In this document: positions 36,301 through 44,124 of the stretch, one piece after another
How positions within the stretch are numbered: the first letter of the stretch is position 1
Layout: each line of letters opens with the position of its first letter
Assembly (NCBI GenBank): GCA_001769505.1
Contig: MEOF01000053.1
Coordinates: 28,499-92,498, forward strand
Length of the DNA: 64,000 bases
Direction of reading: 5' to 3'
DNA from: Bacteroidetes bacterium GWF2_33_38
GTDB taxonomy: Bacteria; Bacteroidota; Bacteroidia; Bacteroidales; GWF2-33-38
The notes under the pieces: model-generated
Told to the model about the DNA's origin: nothing
Database searches by the model: none
Seen by the model: only the letters and a program-made list of their open reading frames with translations
Position numbers and translations under genes: made by a program

Positions 36301-36649
36301 TACAGAGGACAATAAAATGGAACTTACAGAGATAAAGCCCGATAAAATGCCGATTGCGATTTATGAAAAAATGAACAATTTTACCAATCACGTATTTCAA
36401 CTTGAAGAAGGAGATATGCTTTATATGTTTTCTGATGGATATGCCGATCAATTTGGTGGACCAAAAGGTAAAAAATTCAAGTATAAACCATTCAAAGAAT
36501 TATTGATAGCAAATTGCGATAAATCGATGAGCGAACAAAAAGAAATCGTTGAACAAGCAATTGTACAATGGATGAGCTATACCGACGAGATTACCGGTAA
36601 AAAATTCGAACAAATTGATGATATTGTTGTATTAGGCGTAAAAGTTTAA
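33311..36649 (+). CDS. Beta-propeller sensor with Y_Y_Y domain, membrane helix and SpoIIE-type PP2C phosphatase
   Basis: 1112 residues. Signal peptide (LSLIFVFISTLAVSQ), then about 14 two-component-propeller repeats of the form GLSQSTIYSMIQDKNGYLWLGT up to about 650, a Y_Y_Y domain (about 690-760), one transmembrane helix (WFIISLVILLFGLVYGVM, about 765-785), a coiled coil (KQEKAILEQKVEERTKEIAEK...), and a cytoplasmic SpoIIE-type phosphatase from about 860 (RPHSVVSGDFYWA, TAADCTGHGVPGAFMSMLGM, MLYMFSDGYADQFGG). Metal-binding Asp residues are retained. It should sense a periplasmic signal and dephosphorylate a cytoplasmic protein, perhaps an anti-sigma antagonist. It follows the two caspase-like genes by 21 bases. 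Confidence 0.9.
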   Translation: MKHLSLKTLSLIFVFISTLAVSQNNNFRTFSIEKGLSQSTIYSMIQDKNGYLWLGTDGGGVCVFDGKEFKVYNKRNGISGNIVRSLFQDKNQNIWLGTEEGITIYDGYTYTKIDTSKGFPQCTVLNIYQDKQSNIWAATDNGLVKLVLKNKEYIVSRIYTTEDGLETNFVFDIYEDDESKLWLAMYGGINILSFFENDSINISLLNKDNYLPSSIITSIKPDANGLFWIGTYDSGIFSLNPKNISRDNIQSYSTLNGLNDNTIWDIMLDNNHDIWFSTNNAGIYQIHNKIIVNYSEKQGLPSNQVLSLLQDSEQNIWLGTMGAGLVKHMGNHFSHYLLDDGMFKEQISDIEKDSSYYWLSTYGEGLFGVENFSDTSKIIRITTDNGLADNIVNDVFISKDNKLYISTQSGLSVYSDGKITNITEADGLPDNRINCTYIDSKGIIWIGTGAGLSIYNNDKYLNVTKESQYQIPNDDIQSIIEDKKGNVWIATLSGLLKFFEGQMTSFDEEEGLYEKAIHSLAVDQKGDVWIGTFGGGIYKLNVYALDSISIKQVANGDILSSVNVYSLQFLSNDILIVGTDKGFDKLYLSENSEITKVKSYNQTNGFIGVENKLNSILQDDFGNVWFGTIKGLTKYSPDLENEIKNTPQIHLSAIELFYEKVNWLDYADSVSPWFGIPQNLELPYNKNHLTFKFNAVSLSNPEKVKYRYMLEGLDESWSPIRQESEVVYSSLPAGNYTFKVIAVGENGIWTEKPMEFSFVINPPFWKTSWFIISLVILLFGLVYGVMKYRERQLKQEKAILEQKVEERTKEIAEKNKSLELANEEISAQRDEISHQKQELTDSIHYAQRIQKAVLPDNDFFNKHLPNHFVLFRPHSVVSGDFYWATKIGTRVLFTAADCTGHGVPGAFMSMLGMSFLNEIIANSKINTAGEVLDKLRENVITALRQKGIAGEQKDGMDMVLCILDLETRKLQFAGANNPLYLIRKTSDETISDDSIIRTEDNKMELTEIKPDKMPIAIYEKMNNFTNHVFQLEEGDMLYMFSDGYADQFGGPKGKKFKYKPFKELLIANCDKSMSEQKEIVEQAIVQWMSYTDEITGKKFEQIDDIVVLGVKV

Positions 36650-36676
36650 AAAACTATTCTCAATAAATTAATTTTT

Positions 36677-36706
36677 AAACTCGGGCATTCTTGTCCGAGT
36701 TTTTTA
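36677..36706 (+). terminator. Terminator of the caspase-phosphatase cluster
   Basis: AAACTCGGGCA pairs with TGTCCGAGTTT (one G-T pair) around TTCT and is followed by T residues, 27 bases after the stop. Confidence 0.85.
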
Positions 36707-36742
36707 TATTCGACAACATTTTTTTATTCCAAAAAAAGCAAT

Positions 36743-36750
36743 TAGTTTTG
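36743..36750 (+). promoter_or_regulatory. Probable -7 element upstream of the cobalamin riboswitch
   Basis: TAGTTTTG matches TAnnTTTG and lies about 25-30 bases ahead of the conserved riboswitch core. No clear -33 partner is seen. Confidence 0.5.
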
Positions 36751-36774
36751 CCCCATTAGTTGTTGGTTTTTTAT

Positions 36775-36950
36775 TCAAGTTTTACGTTGAATAAAGTGAA
36801 AAGGGAATTCGGTGTGAGTCCGAAACTGTCCCCGCAGCTGTAAGCTCTTAAAAAAAGTTTTTTGTAAACCTTTGCCACTGTCCGTTTGGATGGGAAGGCG
36901 TCTCAAAAAATAGAGCGAGTCAGAAGACCTGCCAAGAACGTTTTTCGTAG
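36775..36950 (+). ncRNA. Cobalamin (B12) riboswitch
   Basis: The conserved order of the AdoCbl-class aptamer is visible: AAAAGGGAATTCGGTGTGAG, TCCGAAACTGTCCCCGCAGC and TGTAA, then GCCACTGTCCG with GGGAAGGCG, and the closing AGTCAGAAGACCTGCC box near 36919-36934. It lies upstream of btuB and the rest of a B12-uptake operon, the expected target. Ligand binding represses these genes in known cases. Exact ends are approximate. Confidence 0.93.
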
Positions 36951-36966
36951 CTTTCGGGAGAAAGGC

Positions 36967-37036
36967 GAAGAATAGAAAATGATTAATTTCTATCTTCATT
37001 TTAACCGATAGTTCCGAATGGTTTAATTAATCATTT
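36967..37036 (+). promoter_or_regulatory. Riboswitch expression platform with two mutually exclusive helices
   Basis: A local hairpin pairs GAAGAATAGAAA (36967-36978) with TTTCTATCTTC (36987-36997, one bulge). A competing perfect 12-bp pairing joins AAATGATTAATT (36977-36988) to AATTAATCATTT (37025-37036), which ends six bases before the btuB ATG. The two share bases and cannot coexist, so start-site sequestration rather than termination is the likely mechanism; no T run is present. Confidence 0.6.
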
Positions 37037-37042
37037 GTAACT

Positions 37043-38953
37043 ATGTTTTTTAGAAATTCGAGTTTTTGGCTATTTTTTATTTTTGCAAATACTATTTTTG
37101 CTCAGCAATCGGTGTTAGATACCATTAAAGTTGCTGAAGTTGAGATTATTGCATCAAAACAAGAAGTTTTTGCTATTGGCGGAAATTTTCAAAAAATAGA
37201 TGTTCAAACTATTCAAAATTCTATTACCGAAAATATAGCTAATTTATTGTCGAAACACTCTTCGGTAATCATCAACTCTTATGGAATTGGAGGAATTTCC
37301 ACGCCTATAATTCGCGGAGGAAGCAGTTCTCAAACAGCAGTAATGTGGAATGGAATGAATTTGCAAAGTCCATTGTCTGGAGGTGTAAATTTATCAGTAA
37401 TGCCAATTTTTATGTTCGATAATATTAGTATTCAGTATGGAGGTTCTGCAACCTTGTTCGGAAGTGGAAATGTGAATGGAGCTGTTCACCTTAATTCAAA
37501 CGATGTGCTGAAAGCCAATAATCAAGCCATGCTTGTGTTTTCATATGGAAGTTTTAACAATCGAAATGCCGCACTATCTGCTAAGATTGGAAACAATAAA
37601 ATCGCAAGTTCTTTAAAAATTTTTACTCAAATGGCTGATAATGATTTTAAATTTTCAAATACGGCAAAAATTAATAATCCAATTGAAAAACAATCACATG
37701 CTGGATTATATCAACATGGTATTTGTAATGAAACTATGCTTCAAACTACTCTAAATTCGTTTTTAAAATCTTCTTTTTGGTATCAATATTACGATAAAGA
37801 TTTACAAACCCTTATGACCAATAGCGATACAGGAACGAGTAATCAAAAAGATAAAGTTTTTCGGTATTCGTTAAATTGGCAAAGTCGTGGCGAAAAAACA
37901 AAATGGAATATTACAAGCGGATTTATAAACGATAACATTCATTATGTTGATTCGAAAATTGAAATTGCAGAGTCGAATATTCGTTCGTACTCATTTATTA
38001 ATGAAGTTGAAAATAAAATACAACTACTTAAAAATCATTTACTTAATTCGGGTTTAAATTATACTCGTGAAATCGGACAATCAGATGGCTTGAGTTCAAA
38101 TGTTGATAGAAATCGAGTTTCAATTTTTTCTACGTATCAATTTCATGAATTTAAAAATAAACTAAATGTTGCATTTAGTTTTAGATCGGAATATATTGAC
38201 GATAAGTTTATCCCAACTGTTTACAGTATTGGAACTGACTATGATTTTTTGTTTTGTAAAATTAAAGGAAATATTTCAAAAAATTATCGATTACCAACTT
38301 TTAACGACTTGTATTGGAAGGCAGGGAAATATACTTCGGGGAATCCTAATTTAAAACCAGAATCAGGCATTTCAGGAAATGTAGGACTCGATAAAACAAT
38401 CGTAAACGAAAATTTTTCTCTTCAAATTTCTGAAATATTTTTTTATTCGCATTTAAACGATTGGATTGTTTGGTTACCAAATACTCAGGGGGTTTGGATG
38501 CCTGAAAATCAAAAGGAGGGAATAAATAAAGGCTTTGAATCTGAACTATCTTCAAAACTTACAATACATCAATTTAAGTTTGGTCTAAATTTTAATTATT
38601 CATACACGAAATCAGAATCGATTGAATACGTCGATAATGAAAAAATTGTAAAACAGTCGATATATGTTCCAAACCATAAATTAACCTTAACGGTTTTTTA
38701 TTCGTTCAAAAAACTCGAACTTATGTACGTTCATAATTATTTTGGTCAACGTTTTTACGATAATGTTCATTTGCTTGAATCGTATCAAATAGGAGAAGTT
38801 AACCTTGGATTCAATAAAAAAATCAATAAAAATGATTTAAAATTTTCGTTAAAAATTTCAAATATATGGAGCGTAAATTATCAAGTAATTGCTTGGTATG
38901 CAATGCCATTACGAAACTATCAATTTTCAATAACCTATAAATTTAATAAGTAA
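37043..38953 (+). CDS. btuB: TonB-dependent outer-membrane receptor, vitamin B12 (BtuB-like)
   Basis: 636 residues. A signal peptide (FWLFFIFANTIFAQ) is followed by a plug domain (IIRGGSSSQTAVMWNGMNLQ...GSATLFGSGNVNGAVHLNS) and a barrel ending YQFSITYKFNK with a terminal aromatic-rich strand. Substrate is assigned from the cobalamin riboswitch directly upstream and the btuG-like, btuC and btuD genes downstream. The next gene starts four bases after the stop. Confidence 0.9.
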   Translation: MFFRNSSFWLFFIFANTIFAQQSVLDTIKVAEVEIIASKQEVFAIGGNFQKIDVQTIQNSITENIANLLSKHSSVIINSYGIGGISTPIIRGGSSSQTAVMWNGMNLQSPLSGGVNLSVMPIFMFDNISIQYGGSATLFGSGNVNGAVHLNSNDVLKANNQAMLVFSYGSFNNRNAALSAKIGNNKIASSLKIFTQMADNDFKFSNTAKINNPIEKQSHAGLYQHGICNETMLQTTLNSFLKSSFWYQYYDKDLQTLMTNSDTGTSNQKDKVFRYSLNWQSRGEKTKWNITSGFINDNIHYVDSKIEIAESNIRSYSFINEVENKIQLLKNHLLNSGLNYTREIGQSDGLSSNVDRNRVSIFSTYQFHEFKNKLNVAFSFRSEYIDDKFIPTVYSIGTDYDFLFCKIKGNISKNYRLPTFNDLYWKAGKYTSGNPNLKPESGISGNVGLDKTIVNENFSLQISEIFFYSHLNDWIVWLPNTQGVWMPENQKEGINKGFESELSSKLTIHQFKFGLNFNYSYTKSESIEYVDNEKIVKQSIYVPNHKLTLTVFYSFKKLELMYVHNYFGQRFYDNVHLLESYQIGEVNLGFNKKINKNDLKFSLKISNIWSVNYQVIAWYAMPLRNYQFSITYKFNK

Positions 38954-38957
38954 AGAA

Positions 38958-40040
38958 ATGAAAAGAATTAATTTGTTTTATTTTACGATTCTTGTAATTG
39001 TAACGGCTTTTACATCGTGTAAAGAAAATGAACCTGATACTAACGAAAATCAGAATCCTTATGAAATTGGAGCATTTGTTACAAATGAAGGTGCTTGGGG
39101 AACGAGTAATGCTTCAATTAGTTTTTTCGATTTTCAGAAAAAAGAAGTTGAAAACGACGTATTTTATACGGTTAACGAAAGAGTTTTGGGCGATTTATTG
39201 CAGTCGGCTACTTTATATAACGATAAAATTTATATGATTTTAAATGGCTCAAATAAAATTGAAGTTGCTACGTATTCTGATTTTGAAGAAGTTGCTACGA
39301 TTGAAGATTTTTTAAGTCCTCGATACATGACCATATATAATGGAAAAGGATATGTAAGCCAATGGGGAAATGGCGGACAGGTAAAGGTTATAAATTTAAC
39401 GAACAATATTGTTGAAGCCACTATTGAAGTGGGAGCAGGACCTGAGCAAATAATTGCAGCCGGAGGAAATTTATTTGTCGCAAATTGTGGCGAATATGGG
39501 GTTGATTCGGTTTTAAGTGTAATCGATCCTGCTACGAATGTAGTAATCAAAAATATTGTTGTGGGTGATAATCCTATGGAAATGGCACTTGACGCAAATG
39601 GCGATTTATGGGTACTTTGCTATGGATATGTGAAATATGCTCTCGATTACAGCATCGAAAGCGAAACACCTTCAAAATTGGTAAAAGTTGATGTAAACAA
39701 TCAAACTAAATTGAGCGAGATAATTATTTCAAACAATAAACATCCAATGAACATGGATATTAGCCCCGATAAAGAAACAATATATTATGGAGGCGATTTT
39801 TCGTTTTCGGGAATTTATGCTATCGATATAACAGCAACTGAAGTTAATTCAATTGCTTTGATTGACGGAACAAAAACATTTTACGGATTTAATGTAAATC
39901 CAGTTAACGGAGATATTTATGCTCTAGAGTCAACAAGTTTTACCGATGCTGGAAAAATGTATCGATATACATCAAGTGGAACAGAAATAGATAGTTATAA
40001 TGTTGGCATTGGACCTAAATCAGTAATTTTTGCTGAATAG
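38958..40040 (+). CDS. BtuG-like surface lipoprotein, beta-propeller
   Basis: 360 residues with a lipobox (VIVTAFTSCKENEPD). The rest is a YncE/DUF5074-type seven-bladed propeller: repeated blades such as MTIYNGKGYVSQWGNGGQVK, VEVGAGPEQI-type turns and MALDANGDLWVLCYG. In Bacteroides, BtuG is a propeller lipoprotein that binds B12 very tightly and caps BtuB. The position between btuB (4-base gap) and btuC under the same riboswitch makes this the likely role. Direct identity to characterised BtuG cannot be checked here. Confidence 0.82.
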   Translation: MKRINLFYFTILVIVTAFTSCKENEPDTNENQNPYEIGAFVTNEGAWGTSNASISFFDFQKKEVENDVFYTVNERVLGDLLQSATLYNDKIYMILNGSNKIEVATYSDFEEVATIEDFLSPRYMTIYNGKGYVSQWGNGGQVKVINLTNNIVEATIEVGAGPEQIIAAGGNLFVANCGEYGVDSVLSVIDPATNVVIKNIVVGDNPMEMALDANGDLWVLCYGYVKYALDYSIESETPSKLVKVDVNNQTKLSEIIISNNKHPMNMDISPDKETIYYGGDFSFSGIYAIDITATEVNSIALIDGTKTFYGFNVNPVNGDIYALESTSFTDAGKMYRYTSSGTEIDSYNVGIGPKSVIFAE

Positions 40041-40110
40041 TTCAAGCTTGAAAAGTAAAATTGAATGGTTTTGTAAATTCGAAGAATAATGAATTTTTAA
40101 AAAATAAGAA

Positions 40111-41127
40111 TTGAGTAAAAGTCTTAAATATAGCGTTCTTTTCGTGTTTTTAATGGTGCTTTTTTTGCTCGATTTATACATAGGTTCGGTAGAAGTTCCA
40201 ATTAACGAAATAACTTCAGGTCTTTTTACTGGAAAGATTGACAATCATATTTGGGATATGATTCTATTCAAATTCAGACTTCCAAAAGCGATTGTTGCTG
40301 TTTTTGCAGGAATTGGACTTTCGATAGCAGGATTGCAAATGCAAACCGTATTTAGAAATCCGCTTGCCGGGCCATACGTTCTTGGCATAAGTTCGGGAGC
40401 CGGTTTAGGAGTTGCAATTTTGCTTTTAGGTTTTGCTTCATTTATTCCAATGGCTTTTTTTAGTAATTGGCTTTTGGTTTTTGCTGCTTGGCTTGGGGCT
40501 GCTTTAGTGTTATTCTTGATTCTGTTTATTTCAATCAGAGTTAAAGATATAATGACAATTTTAATTCTAGGAATAATGTTTGGAGCTGTATCGAGTGCTA
40601 TAATCAGCATCATGGAATTTTTTACAACCGAAGCTTTGTTAAAAAAATATGTTATTTGGACAATGGGAAGTTTAATAAATGTCAGCGAATCGCAACTTTT
40701 CATTATGTTTATCAGTATTTCAATAGGTGTGGCAATTTCTATTTTTTCAGTTAAACGGCTAAATGTGTTGTTGACAGGCGAACAATATGCTTATACGCTT
40801 GGAATTAACGTAAAGAAAGCCAGATATTTAATATTTATTAGTACAAGTATTCTAGCTGGAACTGTAACCGCTTTTTGTGGACCGATTGGGTTTATTGGAA
40901 TAGTTGTTCCGCATATTTCTCGAATGTTTTTTAATACCGCCGATCATCGACATTTGATTTTTGTTTCAGCTTTAATTGGAGCAATTGTGATGTTAATTAG
41001 CGACATAATTTCTCAATTACCGGGTAGCGATTCCGTCTTACCTATAAATTCAGTAACTTCCTTAATCGGGATTCCAATTATTATTTGGATAATAATAAAA
41101 AGATATAAATTTTCGTCAACCATGTAG
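40111..41127 (+). CDS. btuC: B12/iron-type ABC transporter permease (FecCD family)
   Basis: 338 residues, about nine to ten membrane helices. FecCD hallmarks: IWDMILFKFRLPKAIVAVFAGIGL, GLQMQTVFRNPLAGPYVLGISSGAG, the long helices, and the ATPase-contact loop GPIGFIGIVVPHISRMFF. The start is TTG at 40111 (SKSLKYSVLF); the first ATG (40156) would remove part of helix 1. The assignment to B12 is from operon context. No periplasmic binding protein (BtuF) is in this operon. Confidence 0.85.
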   Translation: MSKSLKYSVLFVFLMVLFLLDLYIGSVEVPINEITSGLFTGKIDNHIWDMILFKFRLPKAIVAVFAGIGLSIAGLQMQTVFRNPLAGPYVLGISSGAGLGVAILLLGFASFIPMAFFSNWLLVFAAWLGAALVLFLILFISIRVKDIMTILILGIMFGAVSSAIISIMEFFTTEALLKKYVIWTMGSLINVSESQLFIMFISISIGVAISIFSVKRLNVLLTGEQYAYTLGINVKKARYLIFISTSILAGTVTAFCGPIGFIGIVVPHISRMFFNTADHRHLIFVSALIGAIVMLISDIISQLPGSDSVLPINSVTSLIGIPIIIWIIIKRYKFSSTM

Positions 41128-41145
41128 AAATATTAATAATTGAAA

Positions 41146-42144
41146 ATGCTAAGCATAGAAAACTTAAAAATAGGCTACAGAGCTAAATCGAACGATAATA
41201 TTTTACTCGAAAACATTAATCTTTCGGTAGATGCGGGTGAGTTTATTTCGCTGGTTGGTAAAAATGGAATAGGGAAGAGTACCTTGTTACGAACCTTGGT
41301 CGGATTGCAAGACGCTTTATCGGGAGAAATATTGCTGAATCAAAAATCTGTAACGAGTTATACAATTCAAGAATTATCAAAAAAAATATGCTATGTGTCA
41401 ACCGAACATGTTCAAATTCCAAACTTAACAGTTTTTGATTTTGTTTCTTATGCGAGAGCCCCTTATAACAATTGGTTTGGAAAATTGTCGAACGATGATA
41501 AAAAAGCTATTACAGAATCGTTGGAATTAACAAATTCACAAGCCATTGCTCATCGAATTTACGACGAGTTAAGTGATGGCGAAAAACAACGAGTATTAAT
41601 TTCAAGAGCATTGGCTCAGGATACTGAAATAATTGTGTTAGATGAACCTACTGCTTTTCTTGATTTGGCAAACAAATACGAAATTTTTCATTTACTTAGC
41701 CAGTTATCAAGACAAAAAAACAAAACAATTATTTTTTCAACTCACGATTTGAATATTGCAATAAACGAATCGGATAAAATTTGGTTGATTCACGACAAGA
41801 ATATAATTGAAGGAATGCCCGAAGAACTTGTATTAAATAATGTTTTTAATAAACTTTTCGACAGTTCGAATTTAGTTTTTGAGAAAGAAGTAGGAGAGTT
41901 TATTCGTTCTCGAAAAAATGAGCAAATTATTGGTTTGCAAGGCAATGGAATCGAATTTATATGGACTAAAAAAGCTTTGCTTCGAAACAATTTTCAAGTC
42001 GAGTGTAACAAAACTCATGAATTGAACGTTATAATCGATAATAAGGAAAAACTAAATTGGATTTTGATTTTAAAAAATGATAAATTTGTGTTTGCCTCGT
42101 TAAAAGAATTGTTGAATAAACTTAATAATTGTCGTCATGAATAA
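41146..42144 (+). CDS. btuD: ABC transporter ATPase (BtuD/FecE type) with C-terminal extension
   Basis: 332 residues from the ATG at 41146. Walker A GKNGIGKST, signature LSDGEKQRVLISRAL and Walker B IIVLDEPTAFLDL with the H-loop STHDLN are intact. Typical FecE-type ATPases end near residue 255. Here about 75 extra residues follow, forming a small alpha/beta segment (VGEFIRSRKNEQIIGLQGNG...) of unknown function. It starts 18 bases after btuC. Confidence 0.87.
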   Translation: MLSIENLKIGYRAKSNDNILLENINLSVDAGEFISLVGKNGIGKSTLLRTLVGLQDALSGEILLNQKSVTSYTIQELSKKICYVSTEHVQIPNLTVFDFVSYARAPYNNWFGKLSNDDKKAITESLELTNSQAIAHRIYDELSDGEKQRVLISRALAQDTEIIVLDEPTAFLDLANKYEIFHLLSQLSRQKNKTIIFSTHDLNIAINESDKIWLIHDKNIIEGMPEELVLNNVFNKLFDSSNLVFEKEVGEFIRSRKNEQIIGLQGNGIEFIWTKKALLRNNFQVECNKTHELNVIIDNKEKLNWILILKNDKFVFASLKELLNKLNNCRHE

Positions 42145-42349
42145 CATTGTAAAAAAAGCAGCTTCTTATATCTTAATTTCGATTGTTCTGGTCTTAACAG
42201 TACTTGCTTTGTTGGGTATTTGGGATATAATTAGTTTTGAAGATGTAATTAAGAAAATTCTTCTTTCCTTATTTGTTGTATTTGTTTCTTCGGTTGTCGT
42301 CTTGTTTATTTTTGCTGTTGTGGTAAAAGATGGCGATGTAAAGAACTAA
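42137..42349 (+). CDS. Small two-helix membrane protein
   Basis: 70 residues with two transmembrane helices (ASYILISIVLVLTVLALLGIW and ILLSLFVVFVSSVVVLFIFAVVV). It overlaps the end of btuD by eight bases, so it is translated with the B12 operon. No family is recognised. Such short proteins at the end of Bacteroidota B12 loci may be accessory, but this is inference. Confidence 0.7.
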   Translation: MNNIVKKAASYILISIVLVLTVLALLGIWDIISFEDVIKKILLSLFVVFVSSVVVLFIFAVVVKDGDVKN

Positions 42350-42360
42350 AGTACGTTTTA

Positions 42361-43494
42361 TTATTCAAATTTTTCAATCAACCGAAGGTATTCATCAACA
42401 CAATTGAGTTCTGTGTTTAATAAATTATTGAAAGCCTCGTTGAAATTGGTTTTTCCAGTTGCAAAAACTCCGTGACCGTAAACGATTACAGTCTCATTGC
42501 TTATTTTTTCGGGAACAGTTTTGTAAAGTCCGAATTTACCATCTCCAACTTCTCCCGAAACTATCGGAGTATTACCTATGTTTCGTTCGTTTCTGCATTT
42601 TGTGTAACAATCGTCAGCATTTGAACAATTTATGTTGTCGCAAATCATCGAAACAATTACCGAAAAACGAGGATGTCCATGAACGATACAACAAACATTA
42701 TTTTTTTCGTAAATTAATGTATGGGCGGGAAGTTCGCTCGAAGCTTCTTTTTTACAAACATGGTAATTGTCATTATTACAAATAGTAATTTTGTTCTCAA
42801 GCTTATTCAAAAAACTACCGGTTTTTGTAATGTGAATATCATTATTGAGTTTGTACGATATATTGCCGAAAAATGAATCTACTAAATTGGCTTCAACTAT
42901 AATTTCTCCAACTTCAATAATCGAATTGCTGATCTTAGCTGAAGATTCCAAAATGGGTCTTCGGTTGTACGTATTTAGTTTTTCTTTGTACGAATTAACA
43001 AGATTCAAAACAAAATTTTGATATGATTTTAACTCGTTTTGATGGTATAAATATTCATATAAAAATTTTACATAAAGCGAAAAACAAGCCGTGCTGAAAA
43101 ATACGAATGCTTCTGAAATACTGATATTACTTTTTACCAATAAACCACAATTATGAATAAGAATTGCATTATTGGTTTCGAGTATTTTTATTATGCTGAA
43201 AGATGAATTAGTCTTATCGACACTAATTTCTTTTAAAAACATTCGCGACTCAGAATCTTTTGCTTGAATAGTGGTATAATTTTCTGAAAAGTAATTAAAA
43301 ATAGTTCGGTAGGGTTCTTTAACCTCTGCAAATAAATAATTTCTATTTTCCGAGTCGTTTGCTATCGTTTGGAAATCGATTTTACATGAATCGGAAATAA
43401 AAATTTCATTTTTACTAAAAATACATAAACTTTCAGCATCAAATATTTTAGTATCGAGGCATTCGTTAATATGTGAGCGAAGTTGCTTTTTCAA
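42361..43494 (-). CDS. Class II aldolase/adducin-family protein with degenerate first domain
   Basis: 377 residues. The C-terminal half (about 190-377) is a class II aldolase domain with FFGNISYK, the active-site Glu in SSELPAHTLIYE, the zinc pair in CCIVHGHPRF and the third His in VIVYGHGVFATGK. A Cys-rich insert, CDNINCSNADDCYTKC, lies between them. The N-terminal half (about 30-165) looks like a second copy in which the third-His motif has become ILIHNCGLLVKSN, without the zinc ligand. Sugar-phosphate aldolase or epimerase chemistry is typical of the family; the substrate is unknown. The unknown gene 43503-43994 lies 8 bases upstream. Confidence 0.78.
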   Translation of the reverse strand: MKKQLRSHINECLDTKIFDAESLCIFSKNEIFISDSCKIDFQTIANDSENRNYLFAEVKEPYRTIFNYFSENYTTIQAKDSESRMFLKEISVDKTNSSFSIIKILETNNAILIHNCGLLVKSNISISEAFVFFSTACFSLYVKFLYEYLYHQNELKSYQNFVLNLVNSYKEKLNTYNRRPILESSAKISNSIIEVGEIIVEANLVDSFFGNISYKLNNDIHITKTGSFLNKLENKITICNNDNYHVCKKEASSELPAHTLIYEKNNVCCIVHGHPRFSVIVSMICDNINCSNADDCYTKCRNERNIGNTPIVSGEVGDGKFGLYKTVPEKISNETVIVYGHGVFATGKTNFNEAFNNLLNTELNCVDEYLRLIEKFE

Positions 43495-43502
43495 GTTGAA
43501 TT

Positions 43503-43994
43503 TTAAATTTTTTGAATGTTTTTAGCCCGCTGCTCAAAAGCATCTAAAATTTTTGTAGGGTTGTAATGCTTACTTTCGTAAAAAGTATTGTTGTTGTGAT
43601 TGAAATAACCTTTGATAAATTGCTTATTTAAAACATAAAGATTTTCGCCGTCGCTGCTTTTATGGGGGAGGCAATCAGAAATTATTTCGTAAAAAAAAGT
43701 ACTCGAATTTGTGAGCATTTTATTGTATCGATTCAATAGATTTTTTCCAATATGAATCACGATGGTGTATGTGCCGTATTTTTTGCGAATAAGCCTGAAA
43801 TAATCGAGTTGAACCAAATCTTTTCCCGAAACCAAATCGGTAGTGTAATCGAGCCTGTCTTCGAATTGAAAACCCTCGTTAACAATTTTAAGAGCGGTTT
43901 CTTCGCTCATTGTGTTGTGTAAATATTTAAACACCTCAATATCACTATCAACAAATGCTTGAAAAAGATTTTTGTGTATTGAGTTTGCTGTCAT
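43503..43994 (-). CDS. Protein of unknown function
   Basis: 163 residues, soluble, no signal peptide. It contains VSGKDLVQLDYFRLIRKKYGTY and VIHIGKNLLNRYNKML, suggesting an alpha/beta fold, and a basic C-terminus. No family is recognised. It is 8 bases ahead of the aldolase-like gene on the same strand, so the two probably work together. Confidence 0.6.
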   Translation of the reverse strand: MTANSIHKNLFQAFVDSDIEVFKYLHNTMSEETALKIVNEGFQFEDRLDYTTDLVSGKDLVQLDYFRLIRKKYGTYTIVIHIGKNLLNRYNKMLTNSSTFFYEIISDCLPHKSSDGENLYVLNKQFIKGYFNHNNNTFYESKHYNPTKILDAFEQRAKNIQKI

Positions 43995-44124
43995 ATTTTA
44001 TTTTTAAGAATTACAAATCTACGATTTTTGAATAATATATTGTTTTGTTTGATGCCATTTTTGAATCTACCCCAAAATTGTTTTATTAAAAGCATCTGCA
44101 AGTTTTGTATTTTGTTTTGCCATT

